Notes under the pieces: generated by a model
Seen by the model: the letters and a program-made list of their open reading frames with translations, nothing else
The model's database searches: none
What the model was told of the DNA's origin: nothing
Assembly: GCF_000010805.1 (NCBI RefSeq)
Contig: NC_012522.1
Coordinates: 7,006,001 to 7,070,000 of the forward strand
Source: Rhodococcus opacus B4
GTDB lineage: Bacteria; Actinomycetota; Actinomycetes; Mycobacteriales; Mycobacteriaceae
Reading direction: 5' to 3'
DNA: 64,000 nt
Made by a program: the position numbers and the translations under genes
In this document: positions 23,822 to 31,509 of the stretch, piece by piece
Position numbering within the stretch: the first letter of the stretch is position 1
Layout: each line of letters begins with the position of its first letter

Positions 23822-25060
23822 GTGACTCTTCTACGCGGCCGCCTCCTCGTCTTCTGCGCGATCGCCATGTCGGCTCTCGTCCTGAGGCTCGCAGTCACGT
23901 CCTTCAGCCCGCTGGCCTCCCAGATCCGGGAGGACATCGGGTTCTCGCCGACGGTCGTCGGGGTGTTCGGAATGGTCCCGACGGCGATGTTCGCGCTGTT
24001 CGGGCTCGGAACGCCGCTCATCGCCAAGCGGTGGGGCCTGGAACGGACCGCGCTCGTCGCCATGCTGATGGCGGCGGTGGGCATGCTGACGAGGGCGCTG
24101 ATGAGCGACACCTGGTCGCTGCTCGCGCTGTCGGCGCTCGCGCTCGCCGGCATGGGAATCGGCAACGTGGTGATCCCTCCGCTCGTCAAGCGATACTTCT
24201 CCGACCGGCTGGCCGTGATGAGTTCGGTGTACATCGTCGGCGTGCAGATCGGCACCATCGCGCCCGCGTTCGTCGCGGTCCCGCTCGCGGAGGCCTTCGG
24301 CTGGCGGTTGTCGATCGGAATCTGGGCCTTCCTCGGCTTCGCCGCGGCGGTGCCGTGGATCCTCCTGCTCACGCGGGCACGGCGGCGAGCGGTGGGCGTG
24401 GCCGCCGCGCCCACCGCGGACGGCCGGATGGACCGCCCCCACGGAAACGCGTGGCGGTCACCCGTCGGCTGGGGAATGGCCGGCATGTTCGGGATGACGT
24501 CGATGATCACGTATTCGATGTTCACCTGGATTCCCGACATTCTCGCGGACGCCGGCGCGAGCGAGGCGTTCGGCGGTGCCATGGTGGGTCTGTTCTCGTT
24601 CATGGGTCTGGTCGCGGCGTTCGGCGCCCCCACGTTGTGCGCGCGCATGCGCAACCCGTTCCCGATCGTGATCGGGTGCGCGGTCTGCTACCTGGTGTCG
24701 TTCAGCGGCCTGCTGCTCGCACCCATGAGCGCGCCCATCCTGTGGATCGTGCTGCTCGGCCTCGGGCCCAGTACGTTCCCGATGGCGCTGACACTGATCA
24801 ATCTGCGCACCCGCAGCCACCTCGGATCGTCGACGCTGTCCGGCTTCACCCAGGGCGTCGGCTACGCCGTCGCGTGCCTCGGTCCGCTGCTGTTCGGCGT
24901 GTTCCACGACGCGTCCGGCGGGTGGACCCTGTCGTTCGGATTCCTGACGTTCGGCGTGGTGATCCTCCTCATAGCCGCGTTCCAGGCGTGCAAGCCGCGG
25001 ATGCTCGAGGACAGCTGGCACGTCGAATCGGAGCCCGTGGACGCTCTTCGACACGTCTAG
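23822..25060 (+). CDS. MFS transporter, CynX/NimT-like family
   Basis: 412 aa with about 12 hydrophobic segments in two groups of six, separated by a basic loop near residues 185-205 (RARRRAVG). Family features include the N-terminal LVLRLAVTSFSPLASQIREDIGF and GLGPSTFPMALTLINLRTR, typical of the cyanate/nitroimidazole (CynX/NimT) subgroup. Substrate not assignable. GTG 23822 is preferred over ATG 23810 because a TATGAT hexamer sits 7 nt before it and overlaps the ATG. Expression is probably set by the divergent GntR protein. Confidence 0.87.
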   Translation: MTLLRGRLLVFCAIAMSALVLRLAVTSFSPLASQIREDIGFSPTVVGVFGMVPTAMFALFGLGTPLIAKRWGLERTALVAMLMAAVGMLTRALMSDTWSLLALSALALAGMGIGNVVIPPLVKRYFSDRLAVMSSVYIVGVQIGTIAPAFVAVPLAEAFGWRLSIGIWAFLGFAAAVPWILLLTRARRRAVGVAAAPTADGRMDRPHGNAWRSPVGWGMAGMFGMTSMITYSMFTWIPDILADAGASEAFGGAMVGLFSFMGLVAAFGAPTLCARMRNPFPIVIGCAVCYLVSFSGLLLAPMSAPILWIVLLGLGPSTFPMALTLINLRTRSHLGSSTLSGFTQGVGYAVACLGPLLFGVFHDASGGWTLSFGFLTFGVVILLIAAFQACKPRMLEDSWHVESEPVDALRHV

Positions 25061-25076
25061 GAAACATGCAGGAAAC
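25061..25076 (+). promoter_or_regulatory. Possible GlnR nitrogen-control box upstream of narK
   Basis: GAAAC-atgcag-GAAAC: two GAAAC half-sites separated by exactly 6 nt, as in the actinobacterial GlnR motif (AC-N6-GNAAC). It lies about 115 bp before the narK start, and nitrate/nitrite assimilation genes are known GlnR targets. The match covers the core only. Confidence 0.4.
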
Positions 25077-25191
25077 CTCACATCGGCCCAGCCGAAAAGT
25101 GAGGATCAGTTGACGCCCCGGTCACCGACCGCAGCACCGCCGCAACACCGGTTTTCTACCTTTGGGTCTCCCACACAACGAGGAGGCCCGG

Positions 25192-26604
25192 GTGAAGAAG
25201 CACTACATCGAGCACTGGGACGCGGAAGACGTCGACGCCTGGGAGGCGGGCGGCAAGGATATCGCCAAGCGGAACCTGATCTGGTCGGTAGTCGCTGAGC
25301 ACGTCGGCTTCTCCGTCTGGTCGATCTGGTCCGTCATGGTGCTGTTCATGCCGACCGACATCTACGGGATCGACGCGGCGGGCAAGTTCTTCCTCGTCGC
25401 CGTCCCCACCCTCGTCGGCTCGATCCTTCGAATCCCGTACACGGTCGCGACGGCCCGCTTCGGTGGCCGCAACTGGACCGTCTTCAGCGCCCTCGTCCTG
25501 TTCGTCCCGACGCTGTTCACCCTCTACTTGATGATGAACCCGGGGGCGTCGTACACGACGTTCATCCTCGTCGCCGCACTGGCCGGCGTGGGCGGTGGCA
25601 ACTTCGCCTCGTCGATGACCAACATCAACGCGTTCTATCCGCAACGGCTCAAGGGCTGGGCTCTCGGTCTCAACGCGGGCGGCGGCAACATCGGCGTCCC
25701 GGTGATCCAGGTCGTCGGCCTGCTCGTGATCGCCACCCTCGGCAACACGGACCCCTGGATCGTGTGCGCCGTCTACCTGGTCTTCATCGCCGTCGCCGCG
25801 GTCGGGGCCGCGTTGTTCATGGACAACCTCGGCAACCAGAAGTCCGATCTCCGGTCGATGGTGAAGGCGCTGAAGTTCTCCGACTCGTGGGTCATCAGCT
25901 TCCTCTACATCGGCACGTTCGGCTCGTTTATCGGATTCAGCTTCGCGTTCGGCCAGGTGCTCCAGATCAACTTCCTCGCCGGCGGCGCCACACCGGCGGC
26001 GGCCGCCCTGCACGCCGCGCAGATCGCCTTCATCGGCCCGCTGCTCGGCTCCATCGCCCGGCCGATGGGCGGCAAGCTCGCCGACCGCATCGGCGGCGGC
26101 AAGATCACGCTCTACACCTTCGTCGCCATGGCGCTCGCCGCCGCGGTGCTGGTGACCGCGGGCACCGTCGACGACGGCGCTCCGGGTGCGGCCACGGCCG
26201 GAGTGCTGGTGGCGTTCGTGTTCGGCTTCATCACCCTGATCCTGCTGGCGGGCATCGGCAACGGCTCGGTCTACAAGATGATCCCGTCGATCTTCGAGGC
26301 CAAGGCGCAGGGGCTCGAAGGACTGAGCCGCGACGCCAAGGCGGCGTGGTCACGGGCGATGTCCGGCGCCCTCATCGGTTTCGCCGGCGCGATCGGCGGC
26401 CTCGGCGGCGTCGGAATCAACCTGGTCCTCCGCGCGTCCTACGGCGGCGCCGCGAAGTCGGCGACCATGGCGTTCTGGGTGTTCCTCGCCTTCTACCTCG
26501 CCTGCATCCTCGTCACCTGGTTCGTCTTCCTGCGCCGCCCGTCCGTCACCCGCGGTCTCCCCGTCACCGACGGCGACGACGAAAAGGTGTCCGTCTCGGC
26601 GTGA
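25192..26604 (+). CDS. narK: NarK-family nitrate/nitrite transporter
   Basis: 470 aa MFS protein of the nitrate/nitrite porter family with about 12 membrane helices. Both nitrate signatures are present: GVGGGNFASSMTNINAFYP in helix 5 and the later GIGNGSVYKMIPSIF equivalent in helix 11; LNAGGGNIG is also typical. It should bring in nitrate or exchange it for nitrite, feeding the downstream nirBD. GTG start at 25192 with AGGAGG 5 nt upstream. The nirB gene starts 52 bp downstream. Confidence 0.94.
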   Translation: MKKHYIEHWDAEDVDAWEAGGKDIAKRNLIWSVVAEHVGFSVWSIWSVMVLFMPTDIYGIDAAGKFFLVAVPTLVGSILRIPYTVATARFGGRNWTVFSALVLFVPTLFTLYLMMNPGASYTTFILVAALAGVGGGNFASSMTNINAFYPQRLKGWALGLNAGGGNIGVPVIQVVGLLVIATLGNTDPWIVCAVYLVFIAVAAVGAALFMDNLGNQKSDLRSMVKALKFSDSWVISFLYIGTFGSFIGFSFAFGQVLQINFLAGGATPAAAALHAAQIAFIGPLLGSIARPMGGKLADRIGGGKITLYTFVAMALAAAVLVTAGTVDDGAPGAATAGVLVAFVFGFITLILLAGIGNGSVYKMIPSIFEAKAQGLEGLSRDAKAAWSRAMSGALIGFAGAIGGLGGVGINLVLRASYGGAAKSATMAFWVFLAFYLACILVTWFVFLRRPSVTRGLPVTDGDDEKVSVSA

Positions 26605-26656
26605 CCTCGCGCAGTACCGCATGAACCCGAGTAATTCAGCTAGAAGGAGCGACGGC

Positions 26657-29167
26657 ATGAGCCGCAAGTCAGCAGTGGTCATCGGACACGGAATGGTCGG
26701 ACATCGATTCGTCGAGGCGTTGCGTGCACGCGACGAGTCGGACGACTGGTCGGTGACGGTGCTCTGCGAGGAGCCCCTCCCCGCGTACGACCGGGTGGGA
26801 CTGTCCTCCTACGTGGGGGCGTGGGACCCCAAGGAGCTTGCGCTCGCGGGTAACGACTACCCGGACGACGCGCTCGTCGACCTCCGGATCGGCCGCCGGG
26901 CCGCGACCATCGACCGGGAGGCCCGCAAGGTCACCACCGATTCGGGCGAGGTCGTCGGGTACGACGCTCTGGTGATGGCCACCGGTTCGTATCCGTTCGT
27001 GCCGCCGATCCCCGGCCACGACCGGCCGGAGTGCTTCGTCTACCGCACGCTCGCCGACCTCGACGGCATCCGGAAGCGTGCCGACGCGGCCGGGCCCGGC
27101 GCCGTCGGCGTCGTGGTCGGCGGTGGTCTGCTCGGACTCGAGGCCGCGAACGCGCTCAAGCTGATGGGCATGACCCCGCACGTGGTCGAGTTCGCTCCCC
27201 GGCTGATGCCGCTGCAGGTGGACGAGGGCGGCGGCGCGCTGCTGGCCAACCTCGTCACCGACCTGGGTCTCACCGTTCACACGGGCGTCGGCACCGCAGG
27301 CATCACCGAGGGCCCGGACGGCATCAGCGTCGAACTGTCCGACGGCTCGGTGATCGAGGCCGCGCTGCTGGTGTTCTCCGCGGGAGTGCGCCCGCAGGAC
27401 CAGCTGGCCCGTGACGCCGGACTCGACGTCGGTGAGCGGGGTGGGATCATCACCGACCTCGGGTGCCGCACGTCGGATGAGAACATCTACGCGGTCGGCG
27501 AGTGCGCCGCGGTGGAGGGCAGGTGCTACGGCCTCGTCGCTCCCGGCTACACCACCGCGGAGATCGTCGCGGACCGGTTGCTGGGCGGGGCGGCGGAGTT
27601 CCCGGGCGCCGACCTGTCCACCAAGCTCAAGCTGATGGGTGTGGACGTCGCCAGCTTCGGCGACGCCCACGCTCAGACCCCCGGCGCGCTCGAGGTGGTT
27701 CTCAGCGACGCCGCCAAGGGCACCTACGCCAAGCTCGTCGTGTCCGACGACGCGAAGACGCTACTCGGCGGCATCCTGGTCGGCGACGCCTCCGCGTACG
27801 CGTCGCTGCGGCCCCTCGTCGGCCGCGAACTGCCCGGCGATCCGGCCTCGCTCATCTCCCCCGCGGGGGAGAAGCCCGGCGCCGGATCCCTGCCCGACGA
27901 CGCCGAGGTGTGCTCCTGCAACGGCGTCACCAAGGGTGCGATCTGCGGGGCCATCGCCGAGGGCGCCTGCGACATCGCGCAAGTCAAGAGCTGCACCAAC
28001 GCAGGCACGACGTGCGGCGGCTGCCTGCCCACCATCAAGCAGCTGCTCGCCTCGTCCGGAGTGGTGATGTCGAAGGCGCTGTGCGAGCACTTCGAGCAGT
28101 CCCGCGCCGAGCTGTTCGAGATCGTGCAGGCCACCGACACGCGCACGTTCTCCGCACTGATCTCGAAGTACGGAACGGGCTCGGGCTGCGACATCTGCAA
28201 GCCCGTCGTCGCGTCGATCCTGGCGTCCACCGACTCGGACCACATTCTGCATCGCAACCAGGCGGGGCTGCAGGACACGAACGACCACTTCCTGGCCAAC
28301 ATCCAGAAGAACGGCACCTACTCGGTGGTGCCGCGGATGCCCGGCGGCGAATGCACGCCCGAACAGCTCATCGTCATCGGCGAGGTGGCCCGCGACTTCG
28401 GCCTGTACACGAAGGTCACCGGCGGTCAGCGTATCGACCTGTTCGGCGCCCGCGTCGAGCAGCTGCCCGCGATCTGGAAGCGTCTCGTCGACGCCGGCAT
28501 GGAGTCGGGCCAGGCGTACGGCAAGTCGCTGCGCACCGTGAAGAGCTGCGTCGGATCGACCTGGTGCCGGTACGGCGTGCAGGACTCCGTGGGGATGGCG
28601 GTCGACCTGGAGAACCGGTACCGCGGCCTGCGGTCCCCGCACAAGATCAAGTTCGGTGTCTCGGGCTGTGCCCGCGAATGCGCCGAGGCGCGCGGCAAGG
28701 ACGTCGGCGTCATCGCCACCGAGAACGGCTGGAACCTGTACGTCGGAGGCAACGGCGGCCAGTCCCCGAAGCACGCCCAGCTGCTCGCGGGCGGGCTCGA
28801 CGACGAGACCCTGATCCGGTACATCGACCGGTATCTGATGTTCTACATCCGCACCGCGGATCGGCTCCAGCGCACCGCGCCGTGGGTCGAATCGCTGGAC
28901 GGCGGACTCGACCACCTCAAGGCCGTGGTGTGCGAGGACAGCCTGGGCATCGCCGCCGATCTCGAGGCGGCCATGGCCAAGCACGTTCTGGGTTACAAGG
29001 ACGAGTGGGCGGGTGTGCTCGAGGACCCGGAGAAGCTGTCGCGGTTCGTGTCGTTCGTCAACGCGCCCGAAGAGGCCGATCCGACCGTCGCGTTCGACGA
29101 CACGGGTGTCCGGAAGGTGCCGGTGTTGATGGGAATGCCGAAATTCGCAGCTTCTACATCGGAGTAA
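26657..29167 (+). CDS. nirB: Assimilatory NAD(P)H nitrite reductase, large subunit
   Basis: 836 aa cytosolic enzyme reducing nitrite to ammonia with six electrons. Domains in order: FAD/NAD(P)H oxidoreductase (about 5-300), a BFD-like 2Fe-2S domain (CSCNGVTKG...CTNAGTTCGGC, about 415-465), a ferredoxin-like half-domain and the siroheme/4Fe-4S domain. The siroheme ligands are CVGSTWC (near 631) and CAREC (near 672). ATG at 26657 with AAGGAG 7 nt upstream. Siroheme would be supplied by the downstream HemD-like and chelatase genes. Confidence 0.96.
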   Translation: MSRKSAVVIGHGMVGHRFVEALRARDESDDWSVTVLCEEPLPAYDRVGLSSYVGAWDPKELALAGNDYPDDALVDLRIGRRAATIDREARKVTTDSGEVVGYDALVMATGSYPFVPPIPGHDRPECFVYRTLADLDGIRKRADAAGPGAVGVVVGGGLLGLEAANALKLMGMTPHVVEFAPRLMPLQVDEGGGALLANLVTDLGLTVHTGVGTAGITEGPDGISVELSDGSVIEAALLVFSAGVRPQDQLARDAGLDVGERGGIITDLGCRTSDENIYAVGECAAVEGRCYGLVAPGYTTAEIVADRLLGGAAEFPGADLSTKLKLMGVDVASFGDAHAQTPGALEVVLSDAAKGTYAKLVVSDDAKTLLGGILVGDASAYASLRPLVGRELPGDPASLISPAGEKPGAGSLPDDAEVCSCNGVTKGAICGAIAEGACDIAQVKSCTNAGTTCGGCLPTIKQLLASSGVVMSKALCEHFEQSRAELFEIVQATDTRTFSALISKYGTGSGCDICKPVVASILASTDSDHILHRNQAGLQDTNDHFLANIQKNGTYSVVPRMPGGECTPEQLIVIGEVARDFGLYTKVTGGQRIDLFGARVEQLPAIWKRLVDAGMESGQAYGKSLRTVKSCVGSTWCRYGVQDSVGMAVDLENRYRGLRSPHKIKFGVSGCARECAEARGKDVGVIATENGWNLYVGGNGGQSPKHAQLLAGGLDDETLIRYIDRYLMFYIRTADRLQRTAPWVESLDGGLDHLKAVVCEDSLGIAADLEAAMAKHVLGYKDEWAGVLEDPEKLSRFVSFVNAPEEADPTVAFDDTGVRKVPVLMGMPKFAASTSE

Positions 29168-29205
29168 TCCCCGCTTAACGCAGCGGAAACACCCACCACG
29201 AACTA

Positions 29206-29225
29206 TGTATCCAAGCACGGATACA
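29206..29225. promoter_or_regulatory. Perfect inverted repeat between nirB and nirD
   Basis: TGTATCC-aagcac-GGATACA: 7-bp arms, 6-nt spacer, ending about 10 nt before the nirD ribosome site GAAGGAGG (29235-29242). It could be a repressor operator for an internal nirD promoter, or an RNA hairpin adjusting the nirB:nirD ratio. No U-tract follows, so it is not a typical terminator. Confidence 0.5.
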
Positions 29226-29248
29226 CACCAGCCCGAAGGAGGACTGTG

Positions 29249-29650
29249 ATGACCGTCGTCGACATGAACGTCCACAGTGCCAGTGGAACCAGGTTCGAGA
29301 GCGTCAAGTCAGGCCGTCTGGAATGGACGTCCGCGTGTCCGCTCAGCCAGCTGATCCCCGGTCTCGGGGTGGCGGTGCTGCTGCGGGGTGGGGAGCAGGT
29401 GGCGCTGTTCCTTCTCGAGGACGGATCCCTGCACGCCGTCGGCAACATCGACCCGTTCGGGCGCGCGGCCGTGATGTCCCGCGGGCTCGTCGGTGACCGG
29501 GCAGGGGAGCCCACCGTGGCGTCGCCACTGCTCAAGCAGGTGTTCTCGCTGGTCGACGGTCGCTGCCTCGACGACGAGTCGGTGCGGTTGCCCGTGTACG
29601 ACGTGCGGGTGTGGGCCGGCGTCGTCCAGGTCCACAGCACGCACGCGTGA
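29249..29650 (+). CDS. nirD: Nitrite reductase small subunit NirD
   Basis: 133 aa Rieske-fold subunit. WTSACPLSQLIPGLGVAVLL and the closing LPVYDVRVWAGVVQV match NirD; the Cys-x-His pairs of true Rieske proteins are absent, as is normal for NirD, so it holds no 2Fe-2S cluster. It stabilises or regulates NirB. ATG 29249 is used because GAAGGAGG ends 6 nt upstream; a GTG at 29246 is possible. Its stop overlaps the next start as GTGA. Confidence 0.93.
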   Translation: MTVVDMNVHSASGTRFESVKSGRLEWTSACPLSQLIPGLGVAVLLRGGEQVALFLLEDGSLHAVGNIDPFGRAAVMSRGLVGDRAGEPTVASPLLKQVFSLVDGRCLDDESVRLPVYDVRVWAGVVQVHSTHA

Positions 29651-30804
29651 ACGACGCGGCGCCGCTGTGCGGGTTCACGATCGGGATCACGGCGTCTCGG
29701 CGCGCGGAAGAGTTCGCGACGCTGCTGACGCGGCGGGGTGCCACCGTGGTGCACGCGCCGGCGATCCGCATCATCCCGCTGGCCGACGACACGGAACTGG
29801 AGCGCGTCACGAGGCAGATCATCGACAACCCGCCGGAGATCGTCGTCGCGACCACGGGGATCGGTTTCCGCGGCTGGATGGAGGCTGCGGACGGCTGGGG
29901 TGAAGCCGAGGAGCTGGGCCGGGCCTTGGCGTCGAGCCGGCTGCTGGCCCGCGGACCGAAGGCGAAGGGCGCGATCCGGGCGGCTGACCTGCGGGAAGAG
30001 TGGTCCCCCGCGTCGGAGTCGTCGGCGGAAGTGCTCGATCATCTGCTCGGTGAGGGAGTCGAAGGCAAACGCATCGCGGTTCAGCTGCACGGGGCCACCA
30101 CGGAATGGGAGCCGGTCGCGGACTTCTGCGAGGTGCTCCGCTGCGCGGGCGCCGACGTGATCGCCGTCCCGGTCTACCGGTGGACGCCGCTCGAGGACCA
30201 GGCCCCGATGGACCGGATGATCGAACTGATCGCCTCCGGCGGTCTCGACGCGGTTAGCTTCACCAGCGCGCCGGCGGTGGCCTCGCTGCTGACCCGCGCC
30301 AAGGAGACCGGAATGATCGAGATGGTGCTGCACTCGTTCCGGCACCGGGTCCTCGCGGCCTGCGTCGGACCGGTCACCGCCGGACCGCTCCGCGAACTCG
30401 AGGTTCCGACGACGATGCCGGCACGCTCGCGGCTGGGTGCGCTCGCCCGGCACATCGCCGACGAGCTGCCGAGGCGGGCGAACAAGATCCAGACCGCCGG
30501 ACACGAGCTGAGCATCCGCGGCGGCTGCGTCGTCGTCGACGGCGAGGTGCGCCAGCTGCCGCCCGCCGCGATGTCGCTGATGCGCACGCTCGGCGCCCGG
30601 CCCGGCCGGGTCGTCCCCCGGGACGAACTGCTCGCGGCCCTGCCCGGTGGCGGCGGCGACACGCACGCCGTGGAGACGGCGGTGGCCAGACTGCGCGCGT
30701 CACTGGGCGCACCCAAGGCAGTCCAGACGGTGGTCAAGCGGGGATACCGCCTCGCGCTCGATCCCGTCGACTGCGTCGATTCACGTGAGGAGGGACAGCA
30801 ATGA
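29647..30804 (+). CDS. HemD-like uroporphyrinogen-III synthase fused to a winged-helix domain
   Basis: 385 aa. Residues about 1-265 form the bilobed HemD fold (GFTIGITASRRAEEF, VVATTGIGFRGW, AVSFTSAPAV, ACVGPVTAGPL). Residues about 290-375 form an OmpR/PhoB-type winged helix (LPPAAMSLMRTLGARPGRVV, VETAVARLRASLG, VVKRGYRL). Actinobacteria carry this bifunctional-looking protein beside nir genes. It may make uroporphyrinogen III for siroheme, regulate the operon, or both. GTG start overlaps the nirD stop by 4 bp. Confidence 0.88.
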   Translation: MNDAAPLCGFTIGITASRRAEEFATLLTRRGATVVHAPAIRIIPLADDTELERVTRQIIDNPPEIVVATTGIGFRGWMEAADGWGEAEELGRALASSRLLARGPKAKGAIRAADLREEWSPASESSAEVLDHLLGEGVEGKRIAVQLHGATTEWEPVADFCEVLRCAGADVIAVPVYRWTPLEDQAPMDRMIELIASGGLDAVSFTSAPAVASLLTRAKETGMIEMVLHSFRHRVLAACVGPVTAGPLRELEVPTTMPARSRLGALARHIADELPRRANKIQTAGHELSIRGGCVVVDGEVRQLPPAAMSLMRTLGARPGRVVPRDELLAALPGGGGDTHAVETAVARLRASLGAPKAVQTVVKRGYRLALDPVDCVDSREEGQQ

Positions 30805-31505
30805 ACGAGACAGCACTGGTACTGGTAGCACACGGAACGCGCAGTCCCCGGGGCGTGGAGATGATCGCCGCGCTCGCCGATGCCGTCGCCGAGCAGGTCG
30901 GACCGACCCGGGTGTCCTTCGTGGACGTACTCGGGCCCTCACCCGCCGAGGTGCTCCGCGACATCAGCGGGCCCGCCGTCGTGGTGCCGGCGTTCCTCGC
31001 GTCGGGCTACCACGTGCACACCGATGTTCCGCGGGAGGTCGCCGACAGCGGTCACCCCTCCGTAGCCGTGACGCGGGCCCTGGGCCCGGACCCCGTTCTC
31101 GCGGACGTCCTGCTGCGGCGTCTCGTCGACGCGGGCTGGCGGCCCGGCGACGCGGTCGTGCTCGCCGCGGCCGGCTCTTCCGACCCCCGGGCCCTGCGCG
31201 ACGTCCGGCGCGCCGCCGCGATGCTGTCGGAACTGGTCGCGTCGCGGGTGCGGATCGGCTACGTCGCGACCGCCCAGCCGCGCGTCCCCGACGTGGTCGC
31301 CGGATTGCGGGCCTGCGGTGAGAAGCGGGTGTTCGTCGCGTCGTACCTCCTGGCCCACGGACTGTTCCACGCCCGCCTCGCCGACGCCGGTGCGGACGGG
31401 GTGGGCGAGCCGCTCGGCGTCGATCCGGAGATCGTCGATCTCGTCGCGGAGCGCTACCGCAGTGGAATCCCTGCCGCGGTCCGCGCCTTGTCGTACCAGC
31501 GCTGA
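30801..31505 (+). CDS. Sirohydrochlorin chelatase (CbiX/SirB type)
   Basis: 234 aa two-lobed class II chelatase. N-lobe begins LVLVAHGTRSPRG with the metal-site histidine; PAFLASGYHVHTDVP and the C-lobe VASYLLAHGLFHARL add histidines. It would insert ferrous iron into sirohydrochlorin, completing siroheme for NirB. The ATGA overlap with the preceding gene and its place at the end of narK-nirB-nirD-hemD support that role over cobalt insertion. It ends 4 bp from the convergent molybdenum-cofactor gene. Confidence 0.9.
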   Translation: MNETALVLVAHGTRSPRGVEMIAALADAVAEQVGPTRVSFVDVLGPSPAEVLRDISGPAVVVPAFLASGYHVHTDVPREVADSGHPSVAVTRALGPDPVLADVLLRRLVDAGWRPGDAVVLAAAGSSDPRALRDVRRAAAMLSELVASRVRIGYVATAQPRVPDVVAGLRACGEKRVFVASYLLAHGLFHARLADAGADGVGEPLGVDPEIVDLVAERYRSGIPAAVRALSYQR

Positions 31506-31509
31506 ACCG

